NCBI RefSeq assembly: GCF_024809975.1
Contig: NZ_JANUDY010000002.1
Location: forward strand, 496,001 to 560,000
Direction of reading: 5' to 3'
From: Comamonas sp. BIGb0152
Lineage (GTDB): Bacteria; Pseudomonadota; Gammaproteobacteria; Burkholderiales; Burkholderiaceae_C
DNA: 64,000 nucleotides
Below are positions 45,526-54,767 of this stretch, piece by piece. Positions within the stretch are counted from its first letter, which is position 1. Each line of letters starts with the position of its first letter. The position numbers and the translations under genes are program-made. Below the pieces are notes generated by a model. The model searched no databases. It had not been told where the DNA came from and was given only the letters and a program-made list of their open reading frames with translations.

Positions 45526-47526
45526 ATGCAAAAATCCTCTGCTTCTTATATTCCAGCGGTTGACGGCCTTCGTGCAGTTGCCGTTCTCGCAGTCATTGTT
45601 TTTCACGCTAATTTTTTGGATCTTTTGCCTGGTGGCTTTACCGGCGTTGATATGTTTTTCGTCATATCCGGCTATGTCATTAGCCAATCACTTTCAACAC
45701 GCAGTGAATGGAGGTTTGGAAAATACTTGTGGGAGTTTTATCGTCGACGTTTTCTGCGAATTCTCCCCGCGCTTTTGGTGGTTCTCTCCGTGAGCTTTCT
45801 TGTATCTGCCATGTTTATGCCGCAATTCTGGCTCAGTGGACTGATTAATCACATTGGGCTTGCGGCCTTTTTTGGCCTAAGTAATTTCGTGCTGGCCGGG
45901 AATACAGAAACCTATTTTTCTCCGAGTGCTGACCTCAACCCTTATCTGCATACCTGGTCTTTAGGTGTGGAGGAGCAATTTTACCTGGTGTTTCCCGCAA
46001 TTTATTTTGCATGGCTTCGTTATAAGGATAGATTCACACTCGCCAGGTATGTACTGCCTCTTTGCATATTGATTTCACTAGGTATAAGTGCATGCCAGAC
46101 ATATTTCGATCCGCCATCTGCATTTTATCTTTTGCCCAGCCGTTTCTGGGAATTGGCAGCAGGTGCAATGCTCTTCCAAACCATTGGTACAAGACGTCTT
46201 TTGCCACGGAACACGACACTTATGCGTTTGCTGCTGCCTGGCGGCCTCGCACTCGTTATGGTGGGTTTCTTTTTTGCTGGACGTGAACACTTTCCCTTCC
46301 CTTGGGCTCTGCCAACGGTGGTAGGAACGCTGTTGATGATCACCGCCGTGGTGCTGCAGAATGAAGGCGCGCCCTCGCTGCTGCTGCGCGCGATGCAGTC
46401 GCCGTGGTTGGTCTATGTCGGGCGCCTGTCCTATTCGCTGTATCTATGGCACTGGCCTGTGCTGGTCTTCCTGAGGTGGACAACGGGATTGGAGCTTCTG
46501 GTCGTTCAGCTCACCTATCCTGTCCTTGTTATTGCACTTGCTGCAGCCTCTTATCACTGGATCGAAACGCCTATTCGCGTTGGCAAGTCGCTTCAGCAAA
46601 ATCATGCCTGGGCGACAGTCACTTTTAGCCTGATGGCTGTAGGCATGCTCTGGTGGGCTGCACTGTGGGTCTCTAATAATCCCTATCACTTATCACTGAG
46701 TCAGACACGCGATACCTACGAATGGCATGCATATAAACACTATCCTCGCGAAGAGATCAGCAAGATTGAAGATCCATTGATAGAGGGGCGCCAACTCTTT
46801 GTCGTTGGGGACTCCCATGCTGCTGCTTATCGCACCATGCTCAACATTGTTCGACTGAAGCTTGGCATCCAGGTACTGGAATCTGAACAGGGTGGCTGTG
46901 GAGTTGTGACGCTCATCGGTCCCGATCCGGCCCATTGCGCGGAACGTCGGGAAGCTAATTTCAAAGAGATTGAGGCGCGAGCAAAACCGGGTGACATCGT
47001 CTTTCTTGCATCCCTTAGAATGCCCGAACTCAAAGGAAAGGATTGGTCACGCGGAGAAAATGCCGTATTGGATGATATTTTTTCAGCGCAGACATTGGAG
47101 AGCAATGCTTTAGCCAAAGCCTCTGCCAAGGCCGTTCTCGATAGACTAAGCGCTATAAAAGTACAGGTCATCATTGATGCCCCCAAACCCTTGTTCAAGG
47201 CGCCTGCCAATCGCTGCTCTGACTGGTTCAACAAGAAAAACCCTGTTTGCTCTCCCGGTCTGACAATTGATCGCGCAACAATAGAGCGACTGCGTGATCC
47301 ACAAATGAAACTGTTGGATGTATTAAAGCGAGAATACCCTGAACTTACGGTCTGGGATCCGATTCCGCTTCTTTGTCCCGGGCAGATATGTTCCGCCTTC
47401 GACAATGAAAAACCGCTCTTCTTCGACTCGGATCATCTCAGCGGTCACGGCAACCGCGTCCTTACAGCCTCTTTCACACAGGTTTTGTTAATGATATGGG
47501 GCAATCCTCAACCAAACACCCAATAG
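45526..47526 (+). CDS. O-acyltransferase with SGNH domain (OafA/YrhL family)
   Basis: A 666-residue integral membrane enzyme that would acetylate surface polysaccharide such as LPS O-antigen or peptidoglycan-linked sugar. The acyltransferase-3 part (about 1-370) has 'YIPAVDGLRAVAVLAVIVFHANF', 'GGFTGVDMFFVISGYVIS' and 'YLHTWSLGVEEQFYLVFP', with some ten membrane helices. The periplasmic SGNH part shows the serine motif VVGDSHAAAY and the late catalytic pair DSDHLSGHG, so both halves look active. The gene is lower in GC than its surroundings and stands alone, suggesting transfer. The polysaccharide substrate is unknown. Confidence 0.92.
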   Translation: MQKSSASYIPAVDGLRAVAVLAVIVFHANFLDLLPGGFTGVDMFFVISGYVISQSLSTRSEWRFGKYLWEFYRRRFLRILPALLVVLSVSFLVSAMFMPQFWLSGLINHIGLAAFFGLSNFVLAGNTETYFSPSADLNPYLHTWSLGVEEQFYLVFPAIYFAWLRYKDRFTLARYVLPLCILISLGISACQTYFDPPSAFYLLPSRFWELAAGAMLFQTIGTRRLLPRNTTLMRLLLPGGLALVMVGFFFAGREHFPFPWALPTVVGTLLMITAVVLQNEGAPSLLLRAMQSPWLVYVGRLSYSLYLWHWPVLVFLRWTTGLELLVVQLTYPVLVIALAAASYHWIETPIRVGKSLQQNHAWATVTFSLMAVGMLWWAALWVSNNPYHLSLSQTRDTYEWHAYKHYPREEISKIEDPLIEGRQLFVVGDSHAAAYRTMLNIVRLKLGIQVLESEQGGCGVVTLIGPDPAHCAERREANFKEIEARAKPGDIVFLASLRMPELKGKDWSRGENAVLDDIFSAQTLESNALAKASAKAVLDRLSAIKVQVIIDAPKPLFKAPANRCSDWFNKKNPVCSPGLTIDRATIERLRDPQMKLLDVLKREYPELTVWDPIPLLCPGQICSAFDNEKPLFFDSDHLSGHGNRVLTASFTQVLLMIWGNPQPNTQ

Positions 47527-47717
47527 CAACTGTCTTTATTACATGCAGCGCACCTTGGGCGTGGGTGAGAGTTTTCTTCACCTATCTACGGTAATCATCC
47601 GCGTCACAATCCAGATAAGTGCAAGCATGTTGGGCAAGGCCCAGTCTTTCCACCACAACCTATTCGTCTTTGGCTATATATTAATCCAGCCGCTCCTGTG
47701 CCGCTACTCGCTGCGGA

Positions 47718-48662
47718 TCACGCCGGGGCCAGGCGCGACTCGTAGCCGATGAAGTCCTCGCCGCGCAGCTGGCCCAGCAACCATTGCCGGAAGCTGGCCT
47801 GGATGGGGCTCTGCCCACCGCCCCGGCGCGTGTAGAGGTGGAACTTCGGCGTTCTGTCCATCGGCAGCTGGCGCAGCAACTCGGGCCCAAAGGGCGCGAG
47901 CAGCTTGCCGCTGTGGAGGTAGCTGAGCGCATCGACATAGGACAGCAGGCCCACGCCCTGCCCGCTGAGCACCGCTTGCAGCATGGCATCGTGGGTGTGC
48001 AGCAGCATGGGGTTGACATGCTTGTCGCCCGGCTGCAAGCCCAGCATGGCATAGATGTCCTGCCACAAGCTGTTGTGGCTGAGCGGGGAGATCAGCCGGT
48101 GCTGGTGCAGATCCTGGGCGGTTTCCACCGGGTGCTGGGCCAGCAGCTGGGGCGTGGCCACGATCACCTTGAGGTCTTCGAGCAGCGGGGTTTCATCGAG
48201 GTGGTCGACGCCGCCGTAGCCCCAGACAATGGCGGCATCCAAATCGCTGGCGTCAAACGACGGCAATTCCACGCCGATGGAGATGCGCAGATCGAGCGCG
48301 GGGTAGTCCTTGGTGAACGAGGGCAGCGAGCGGATCAGGTACTGGGTGGCAAAGTAGGGACTGACCTGGATATGGAACTTGGTATCGCGCTGCTTGGCCC
48401 GCACTGCCTCCAGCCCCTGGCTGAGTGCATCGAGCCCCTGCTCGACATAGTGGTACAGGGTTTGCGCATCGGCACTGGCCAGCAGACCCCGGGTGCCGCG
48501 CTCGAACAGCTGTACCTCCAACACGCTCTCCAGCTGCTTGAGCTGCTGGCTGGCGGCCTGCGGGGTCAGGCACAGTTCATCGGCGGCCTTGCGGATGGAG
48601 CCATGGCGGTAGATGGATTCGAACACCCGCAGCGGCTGCAGGGGCGGGAGCTTGTATTTCAT
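47718..48662 (-). CDS. LysR-type regulator (GcvA-like)
   Basis: A 314-residue LysR protein with an N-terminal helix-turn-helix ('LPPLQPLRVFESIYRHGSIRKAADELCLTPQAASQQLKQLE') of the GcvA/AmpR subgroup and an effector-binding domain ('DLRISIGVELPSFDASDLDAAIVWG', 'LSGQGVGLLSYVDALSY'). It lies downstream of the MFS gene on the same strand, after a terminator, at the end of hyuA-hyuB-MFS. It may regulate that group, though LysR regulators usually lie divergently. 154 bases separate the two genes. Confidence 0.88.
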   Translation of the reverse strand: MKYKLPPLQPLRVFESIYRHGSIRKAADELCLTPQAASQQLKQLESVLEVQLFERGTRGLLASADAQTLYHYVEQGLDALSQGLEAVRAKQRDTKFHIQVSPYFATQYLIRSLPSFTKDYPALDLRISIGVELPSFDASDLDAAIVWGYGGVDHLDETPLLEDLKVIVATPQLLAQHPVETAQDLHQHRLISPLSHNSLWQDIYAMLGLQPGDKHVNPMLLHTHDAMLQAVLSGQGVGLLSYVDALSYLHSGKLLAPFGPELLRQLPMDRTPKFHLYTRRGGGQSPIQASFRQWLLGQLRGEDFIGYESRLAPA

Positions 48663-48763
48663 GGAGGAGCGCCGGGCAAAGAGATGCAGGGCCCGGGCTG
48701 CCGCTGATTATAGGTGGCAGCCTGGCACTGACCGCAGTCGGCGCCCTGCCCTGCAAGCCCATG

Positions 48764-48790
48764 AAAAACGCATCCCAGTGCGGATGCGTT
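48764..48790 (-). terminator. Intrinsic terminator after the MFS gene
   Basis: On the minus strand AACGCATCC (48790-48782) pairs with GGATGCGTT (48775-48767) around a 6-base loop, followed by a short T-run into TTTTTCAT. It should end the hyuA-hyuB-MFS transcript before lysR. Confidence 0.75.
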
Positions 48791-48816
48791 GCGCTTTGCC
48801 AGGTGCTTAGGCCGCG

Positions 48817-50199
48817 TTACTGCACCGGATCCCCGCGCATGGGCATGCCGGTGCGGTCCTTGCTGCTCAGCAGCGCAATCAGCCCGACGACGGCCGCCCC
48901 AATCAGGTAGTAGGCGGGCACGACCGGATTGCCGGTCTGGGCAATCAGCCAGGAGTTGATCATCGGCGCGGTGCCGGCAAACATCGCCACGGCCACGTTG
49001 TAGCTGAGCGCCATGCCCTTGAAGCGCACGCTGGTGTGGAACATCGAAGGGATGATCGAGTAGATGCTGCCCAGCAGCATGGCCAGACAGAAGTTGAGCA
49101 CCATCAAGGACGAGATCTTGGCGGCGGTGCTGCCTTCGAGCAGCAGGTGAAAGCAAGGCACGGCCAGTACCGCAATCGCCAGGCTCGCAGCGATCATCAT
49201 GGTCTTGCGGCTGAACTTGTCGGCCAGCAGGCCCATGATGGGGATCATCACCACCAAAAAGAGCTGCGGGCCCAGCGAGAGTTTGAGGCCGGTGGCCACA
49301 TCGACATGCAGCGCGCTGACAAAGTAGGTCGGGATATAGGTGACGACGGTGAACAAGGTGACATTGGTCACGATAATGATGCCGGCCGACTGGAACAGCT
49401 CTTTCTTGTGCGTCGCGAACAGCACCTTCCAGCTCGCCTGGGCCAGTGCGTCATGCTGCTGCTTCATGGCCAGGAAGGTGGGGGTCTCTTCCAGGTACTT
49501 GCGGATATAGAGGCCAATGGCGCCCAGCGGCAGCGCAATCAGAAACGGAATGCGCCAGGCCCAGTCCAGGATCTGGTCGGCACTGAAAAACACCGTCAGG
49601 ATGGCCGAGACCGAGGCGCCGAAGAAAAAGCCCGCCATGCAGCCCACCTCGACCCAGCTGGTGAGCAAGGTACGGTTGCGGTCGCGGCAGTACTCGGCCA
49701 CAAAGATGGCCGCGCCACTGGCCTCGCCCCCGGCCGACAGCCCCTGCATCAGGCGCAGCACGATCAGCAGCAGCGGCGCGGCAATGCCGATGCTCGCATA
49801 GCCGGGCAGCACGCCGATCAAAAAGGTGGAGATCGCCATCATGATGATGGTGATGGTCAGCACCCGCTTTCTGCCGTACTTGTCGCCCAGCGAGCCAAAG
49901 AAGATGCCGCCAATGGGCCGGGCAAAAAAGGCGATCGCAAAGGCCGCCCAGGATGCCGTGATCTGCATCGTCGGCGAGCTGGTGGCAAAAAACACCTTGC
50001 CCAGCACTGCTGCCAGGTAGCCGTAGACCGAGAACTCGAACCACTCGACAAAGCTGCCCACCACCGAGGCCAGCACCACGCGGTTGAGCTCCTTGGACTG
50101 CACCGCGCGCGGCGCCACCGCCGCTTGGGGGGACGACCAGTCCGAAAGGCTTGCACTTGGGGCGGCAAAGCCATCTGCCATGGGATTGTGTGTGCGCAT
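48817..50199 (-). CDS. MFS transporter, metabolite:H+ symporter type
   Basis: A 460-residue transporter with 12 predicted helices in the MHS group (relatives: KgtP, ProP, ShiA, citrate carriers). 'SFVEWFEFSVYGYLAAVLG', 'ARPIGGIFFGSLGDKYGRKRVL', 'RLMQGLSAGGEASGAAIFVAEYC' and 'GLLADKFSRKTMMI' are class markers. ATG 50199 follows AAGGTAG; the longer open frame upstream is rejected. It lies 79 bases after hyuB and probably brings in the substrate of HyuAB, likely a small organic acid or hydantoin-like compound (inference). Confidence 0.9.
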   Translation of the reverse strand: MRTHNPMADGFAAPSASLSDWSSPQAAVAPRAVQSKELNRVVLASVVGSFVEWFEFSVYGYLAAVLGKVFFATSSPTMQITASWAAFAIAFFARPIGGIFFGSLGDKYGRKRVLTITIIMMAISTFLIGVLPGYASIGIAAPLLLIVLRLMQGLSAGGEASGAAIFVAEYCRDRNRTLLTSWVEVGCMAGFFFGASVSAILTVFFSADQILDWAWRIPFLIALPLGAIGLYIRKYLEETPTFLAMKQQHDALAQASWKVLFATHKKELFQSAGIIIVTNVTLFTVVTYIPTYFVSALHVDVATGLKLSLGPQLFLVVMIPIMGLLADKFSRKTMMIAASLAIAVLAVPCFHLLLEGSTAAKISSLMVLNFCLAMLLGSIYSIIPSMFHTSVRFKGMALSYNVAVAMFAGTAPMINSWLIAQTGNPVVPAYYLIGAAVVGLIALLSSKDRTGMPMRGDPVQ

Positions 50200-50278
50200 C
50201 GAGCTACCTTGAAGTCCTGCAGTGAGAGAAAAAGTGGGGAACGGGCCAGCGGCTGGGCCGCTGGCCATCGTCATGCGA

Positions 50279-51955
50279 TCAGACCGGCGTCAGCCGCTTG
50301 GCATGGGCATAGTCCGCCTCTGCCTGCTCGGCGCTGATGTAACCGTAGTCCACATCGCGCTGCACCAAGGCTGGCGGGCGCTGGGCCGCATCGCCGTTGC
50401 CGCCGCCGCCGGGCAAGTCCAGAATCAAACGGCGCCCGGCCGGGATCTGCTGCTTGCCCTTGCCGCGCAAGGCGGTGCCGTCGTCCAGCGACACCTTGCC
50501 CAGTGCCCCGCTTTGGCCGCCGTTGTGGCCGCGCGCTGCAAAATGCACGCGGTCAAACATGGCGTTCAGGTCAAACTCAAAGCCCTCTGCCGAGCCCACC
50601 TCGATGCGCTGGCCCAGGCCGCCCCGCCAGCGGCCGGCGCCGCCCGAGTTGGGGCGCAGCTCCTTGCGCCAGATGATGATGGGGCCGATGCTCTCGGTCA
50701 CCTCGACCGACATGGCCTGCACGCCGCTGGGGAAGGCGGTGGCGCTGAGGCCGTCGCTCGAGGGGCGTGCGCCGGTGCCGCCGGTGTTGAACATCAGGAT
50801 TTCGTGCTGCTGGTTGCGTGTGGCCTGGGTGATGCCCTTGAAGCGCATCTGCAGGTTCCACAGCGAGCTGGCCCCTTCGGCCGGAATCTCACCCTGGCAA
50901 ATGGGCTGCAGCGCACCCAGAACCACATCGGGGATCAGGTGGCCGATGACATGGCGCACCGAGACCGGGCGCGGGCGGTGGGCATTGAGGATGCAGTCCT
51001 CCGGCGCGCTGATCTCAAAGGGCTCCAGCGAGCCCCAGTTGTTGGGGATCTCCGGCGCAATCGCGCACTTGAGCGCATAGGAAGCATAGGCCTTGGTATA
51101 GGTCAGCGGCACATTGATGCCATAGCGGCTGGGGTCGGAGGTGCCGGCAAAGTCGGCGCGCAGCTGGTCAGCCGCAATCTCCACGGCTACTACCAGTTCA
51201 ATGGGCTTCTCGTAGCCATCGACGGTCATCGCGTAGCGCTGCGTGCCATCGGGCAAGGCGGCGATGCGCTCGCGGGTGGCGCGCTGGCTGTTGGCAAAGA
51301 TAAAGCCGGCTAGGTCTTCCAGGTCACGCAGTTCAAACTCGGCCAGCATGCCCTTGAGGCGGCGCATGCCGGTGGCATTGCAGACGGCCAGCGAATGGAA
51401 GTCGCCAATCACCTGGTCGCGCTCGCGCACGTTGTTGCGCAAGATCTCGATCAGGTCCTCGTTGAGCGCGCCGGCGCGGAAGAACTTCATCGGCGGTATG
51501 CACAGGCCCTCCTCGTAGACATCGCTGCCGTCCGGGCCAAAGCCGCGCCCGCCAATATCCACCACGTGGGCGGTGGCGGCAAAGTAGCCGATGTGCTCGC
51601 TCTTGCCGTCGCGGCCATGGAACACCGGGGTGACGACGGTGATGTCGTGCAGGTGGCCGGTGCCCAGCCAGGGGTCGTTGGTGACCAGCACATCGCCATC
51701 TTGCAGCGTGCTGCGCTCAAAGCGTTTGGCAAAATGCGCGACTGACTCGGCCATCGAGTTCACATGTCCGGGGGTGCCGGTGACGGCCTGGGCCATCATG
51801 CGGCCCTGTTTGTCAAACACGCCGGCCGACAAATCGCCCGCCTCCCGCACGCTGGTGCAAAAAGCGGTGCGGATCAAGGTGACCGCCTGCTCTTCGACCA
51901 CCGAGATCAGGCGGTTCCACATGATTTGGTAATGAACGTCTGTATTGTTTGCCAT
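50279..51955 (-). CDS. hyuB: Hydantoinase B / oxoprolinase subunit HyuB
   Basis: The 558-residue B subunit of an ATP-dependent amidohydrolase or carboxylase of the hydantoinase-B family. Markers are 'IMWNRLISVVEEQAVTLIRTAFCTSVREAGDLSAGVFD', 'GTPGHVNSMAESV', 'LVTNDPWLGTGHLHDITVVTPVF' and the C-terminal 'IPAGRRLILDLPGGGGNGD'. ATG 51955 follows GGAG at good spacing; GTG 51961 is in frame just upstream. It starts right on the end of hyuA, so the two subunits are coupled. The substrate cannot be told: hydantoin, oxoproline and acetone-type carboxylases share this fold. Confidence 0.92.
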   Translation of the reverse strand: MANNTDVHYQIMWNRLISVVEEQAVTLIRTAFCTSVREAGDLSAGVFDKQGRMMAQAVTGTPGHVNSMAESVAHFAKRFERSTLQDGDVLVTNDPWLGTGHLHDITVVTPVFHGRDGKSEHIGYFAATAHVVDIGGRGFGPDGSDVYEEGLCIPPMKFFRAGALNEDLIEILRNNVRERDQVIGDFHSLAVCNATGMRRLKGMLAEFELRDLEDLAGFIFANSQRATRERIAALPDGTQRYAMTVDGYEKPIELVVAVEIAADQLRADFAGTSDPSRYGINVPLTYTKAYASYALKCAIAPEIPNNWGSLEPFEISAPEDCILNAHRPRPVSVRHVIGHLIPDVVLGALQPICQGEIPAEGASSLWNLQMRFKGITQATRNQQHEILMFNTGGTGARPSSDGLSATAFPSGVQAMSVEVTESIGPIIIWRKELRPNSGGAGRWRGGLGQRIEVGSAEGFEFDLNAMFDRVHFAARGHNGGQSGALGKVSLDDGTALRGKGKQQIPAGRRLILDLPGGGGNGDAAQRPPALVQRDVDYGYISAEQAEADYAHAKRLTPV

Positions 51956-51957
51956 GA

Positions 51958-54060
51958 TCACACTCCGCTGTCCATGCGTTCTACGAGCATGCAGTCGTCC
52001 GACTGCAGCACCACCTTGAAACCTGGGCTGACATAGGTCGAGGTTTCCTTCTCCACAATCACCACCGGGCCGGGCACGGCCTGCCCCCTTGGCAGCCCCA
52101 GGCGCTCATAGATATCGCAGGCATAAAACTGCCCCAGCTTGCCGTCGAAGACCTCGCGGCGGTCCAGCACCGTGCCGGCACCCTTTTGGGGCACACCGCC
52201 TTGCTGCAGCGCGGCTTTGGCCGGTGGCTCGGTTTTGGAACGCAAGGACAGTGCCCAACTCACCACCTCGATATCGAGGCCGTCGATCGCGTGGCCAAAC
52301 AAGGCCACATAGTTCTGCACAAAGGCCGCGTTGAGCGCGGGCACGCTGTCCGGCCCAAAGTGCTGCACGGGCACCGATACGGGGATCTCCCAGCCCTGGC
52401 CGCAGTAGCGCATAAAGGCGCGCAGCTCCTTGACGGTCTCGCCGTCGTAGCCGGTGTCGTGCAAAAAGGCGCTGACCTCGACTTCCATCTCGCGCAGCAT
52501 CTGGTTGACGGCATCGCCATCGAACTGGCTCATGCGCATGACCGAGCTGCGCAGCGACTCATAGGCAAAAGGCGCGCGCAAGAAGCCGATGGCCGAGCCC
52601 ACGCCGGCGCCCGTCGGGATCAGCAGGCGCTGGATGCCCAGCTTTTCGCACAGCCGCACCGCGTGCAGCGGGGCAGCGCCGCCATAGGCGATCATCGTGT
52701 AGGCCTCCAGGTCCTGGCCGGATTCCACCGCATGCATGCGCGCGGCATTGGCCATGTTCTCGTCCACCACTTCGGCCACGGCGTAGGCAGCGCGCACCGC
52801 GTCCAGGCCTTGGGCCTGGCCGACATGGGTGGCCATCGCATCTTGCGCGGCGGGCATGTTCAGCTGCATGCTGCCGCCGGCAAACCGGGCCGGGTCCAGC
52901 TTGTGCAGCAGCAGATCGGCATCGGTCACCGTGGGGCGGGCGCCGCCCCGGCCGTAGCTGGCCGGGCCAGGTTCCGAGCCTGCGCTCTCCGGGCCCACCC
53001 GCACCTGGCGCATATCGTCCACATGGGCAATGGAGCCGCCGCCCGCGCCGATTTCGATCATCTCGATGACCGGTATCGAGATGGGCATGCCGCTGCCCTT
53101 TTTAAAGCGGTAGCTGCGCGCCACTTCAAACACCCGTGCGGTCTTGGGCACATGCTGGTCAATCAGACAGATCTTGGCCGTGGTGCCGCCCATGTCAAAA
53201 GACACCACCTTGTCCTGGCCGTACTTGGCCGCAAAATCGCTGGCGTAGATGGCGCCGCCTGCCGGGCCCGATTCCAAAAGGCGCACCGGGAATTCAGCAG
53301 CATTCGTCAGCGACATCAGCCCGCCGCCCGAGTGGATCAGGTAGAGCGGGCAGTGCATGCCCTCTTCTACCAAAGCCTGTGCCAGGCGCTGCAGGTAGGA
53401 GGACATCAGCGGCTTCACATAGGCATTGGCGCAGACGGTGTTGAAGCGCTCGAACTCGCGGATCTGGGGCGAGACTTCGCTGGAGATGGACACCGACAGC
53501 TGGGGCAGCGCCTGGGCGATCAGCGCGCGCACCCGCTTTTCATGGGCCGGGTTCTTGTAGCTGTGCATGAGGCCCACGGCCACGCTTTGGTAGCCGCCTT
53601 CGCGCAGCTGCGCAATCACCTGCTGCAGCTGTGCTTCGTCTAGCGGCTGCAGTTCCTGGCCCTTGGCATCGAGCCGGCCTGCCACGGTATAGCGGTGGTT
53701 GCGGGCAATCAGCGGCGCGGGCAGCTGGATGGCCAGGTCGTACTGCTCAAAACGGCCCTCGTTGCGCATCTCGATCACATCGCGAAAACCTTCGCTGGTG
53801 ATGAAGGCGGTCTTGGCGCCACGCCGCTCGATCAGCGAGTTGGTGGCCAGGGTCGTGCCGTGGATCACCGTGCCGATCTGCGCTGGCGCAATGCCTGCCT
53901 GGGCTGCTGCCTGTTTGAGGCCGGTGACGATGGCGCGCTCGGGCTTTTCATAGTCCGTCAGGACCTTCTCGCTGAACAGGACGCCATCGACCTCGAGCGC
54001 GATATCTGTGAAAGTGCCGCCGATGTCTGCCCCGGCGCGTATGACTTGGCTTTTTGCCAT
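51958..54060 (-). CDS. hyuA: Hydantoinase A / oxoprolinase subunit HyuA
   Basis: A 700-residue ATP-binding subunit partnering HyuB. The ASKHA-type phosphate loop 'GADIGGTFTDIAL', 'VIHGTTLATNSLIERRGAKTAFITSEGFRDVIEM', 'SFDMGGTTAKICLID' and 'IGAGGGSIAHVD' are intact. The C-terminal domain carries 'WEIPVSV'. ATG 54060 follows GGAGAT; a longer upstream frame without a good site is rejected. It heads hyuA-hyuB-MFS. No specific regulator site was found upstream. Confidence 0.93.
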   Translation of the reverse strand: MAKSQVIRAGADIGGTFTDIALEVDGVLFSEKVLTDYEKPERAIVTGLKQAAAQAGIAPAQIGTVIHGTTLATNSLIERRGAKTAFITSEGFRDVIEMRNEGRFEQYDLAIQLPAPLIARNHRYTVAGRLDAKGQELQPLDEAQLQQVIAQLREGGYQSVAVGLMHSYKNPAHEKRVRALIAQALPQLSVSISSEVSPQIREFERFNTVCANAYVKPLMSSYLQRLAQALVEEGMHCPLYLIHSGGGLMSLTNAAEFPVRLLESGPAGGAIYASDFAAKYGQDKVVSFDMGGTTAKICLIDQHVPKTARVFEVARSYRFKKGSGMPISIPVIEMIEIGAGGGSIAHVDDMRQVRVGPESAGSEPGPASYGRGGARPTVTDADLLLHKLDPARFAGGSMQLNMPAAQDAMATHVGQAQGLDAVRAAYAVAEVVDENMANAARMHAVESGQDLEAYTMIAYGGAAPLHAVRLCEKLGIQRLLIPTGAGVGSAIGFLRAPFAYESLRSSVMRMSQFDGDAVNQMLREMEVEVSAFLHDTGYDGETVKELRAFMRYCGQGWEIPVSVPVQHFGPDSVPALNAAFVQNYVALFGHAIDGLDIEVVSWALSLRSKTEPPAKAALQQGGVPQKGAGTVLDRREVFDGKLGQFYACDIYERLGLPRGQAVPGPVVIVEKETSTYVSPGFKVVLQSDDCMLVERMDSGV

Positions 54061-54415
54061 CTGGTATCTCCGAATCATGCAAGCTGTGTGGATCAGAAGC
54101 TCTGATCTGGCAGCGATGATCAAGTAATCGCCCAGTCGGCGCAAACAAGAAATTCGAGGGCGGGCGCAAGCTGTGCTTCGCGGGTAGTAACCATTACGCG
54201 CTAACCCGGTGGGCATGCACGGCGACAGTGCAAAAATGCCAGGTTTTTATGGCGCCTGCACCAGGCCTGCGCGGTCCTGCACCAATCAGGGTGAAAAGGC
54301 GCTATAGGTCCGCTAAAACATGCTTGTGTAAAGCTTGAAAACAGCGCGCAAATTGGAGGCTGAAGCGCCGCGAGGCGACAAAGCTGTGCCGCCCGCACAT
54401 AGCGAATGCCGCAAC
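54061..54415. other. Intergenic region between hyuA and the nrd terminator
   Basis: About 355 bases hold the hyuA promoter. The rest contains only short unsupported ORFs. A pair of similar words (CTGCACCAGGCCTGCGCGG and TCCTGCACCAATCAGG) lies at 54256-54291, without clear meaning. Confidence 0.35.
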
Positions 54416-54442
54416 AAAAAAGCCCCAAGCAAAGCTTGGGGC
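54416..54442 (-). terminator. Intrinsic terminator of the nrdA-nrdB-ferredoxin operon
   Basis: On the minus strand GCCCCAAGC (54442-54434) pairs perfectly with GCTTGGGGC (54430-54422) across a TTT loop and is followed by six T. It lies 22 bases beyond the ferredoxin stop codon. Confidence 0.92.
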
Positions 54443-54464
54443 CTGTGCGCAAAACTGCAGCGTC

Positions 54465-54767
54465 CTACAGGTCCAGAGCCAGCTGGCTCTTGTCCTCGGC
54501 ACGGGCCTCCACGGGCCTGAGGCTGCATTCCACCTTGATGGGGGTTTTGACCACGCAGCAGCAGGGAACCACTTCATTCGGCGCCACAAAGGCCAGGGGC
54601 TCTTGGGTGTAGACCACCTCGCCCTCCAGCAAGGTGATGCGGCAGCTGCCGCAATAGCCACCACGGCACTGGTACTCCACATCGTGGCCAGTGCGCTCCA
54701 ACGCCTCCAGCAGGGTCTCCCCTGGCAGTACGCGTATAAGCCTGTCCGTGGTGCTAACGGTGGTCAC
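54465..54767 (-). CDS. yfaE: 2Fe-2S ferredoxin of the YfaE type
   Basis: A 100-residue plant-type ferredoxin. Cysteine ligands are in 'CRGGYCGSC' plus a later cysteine in the PCCCV segment. YfaE-type ferredoxins keep the diiron-tyrosyl cofactor of class Ia ribonucleotide reductase in working order. Its ATG overlaps the nrdB stop (ATGA), which supports that role here. The C-terminal 15 residues are variable. Confidence 0.9.
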   Translation of the reverse strand: MTTVSTTDRLIRVLPGETLLEALERTGHDVEYQCRGGYCGSCRITLLEGEVVYTQEPLAFVAPNEVVPCCCVVKTPIKVECSLRPVEARAEDKSQLALDL

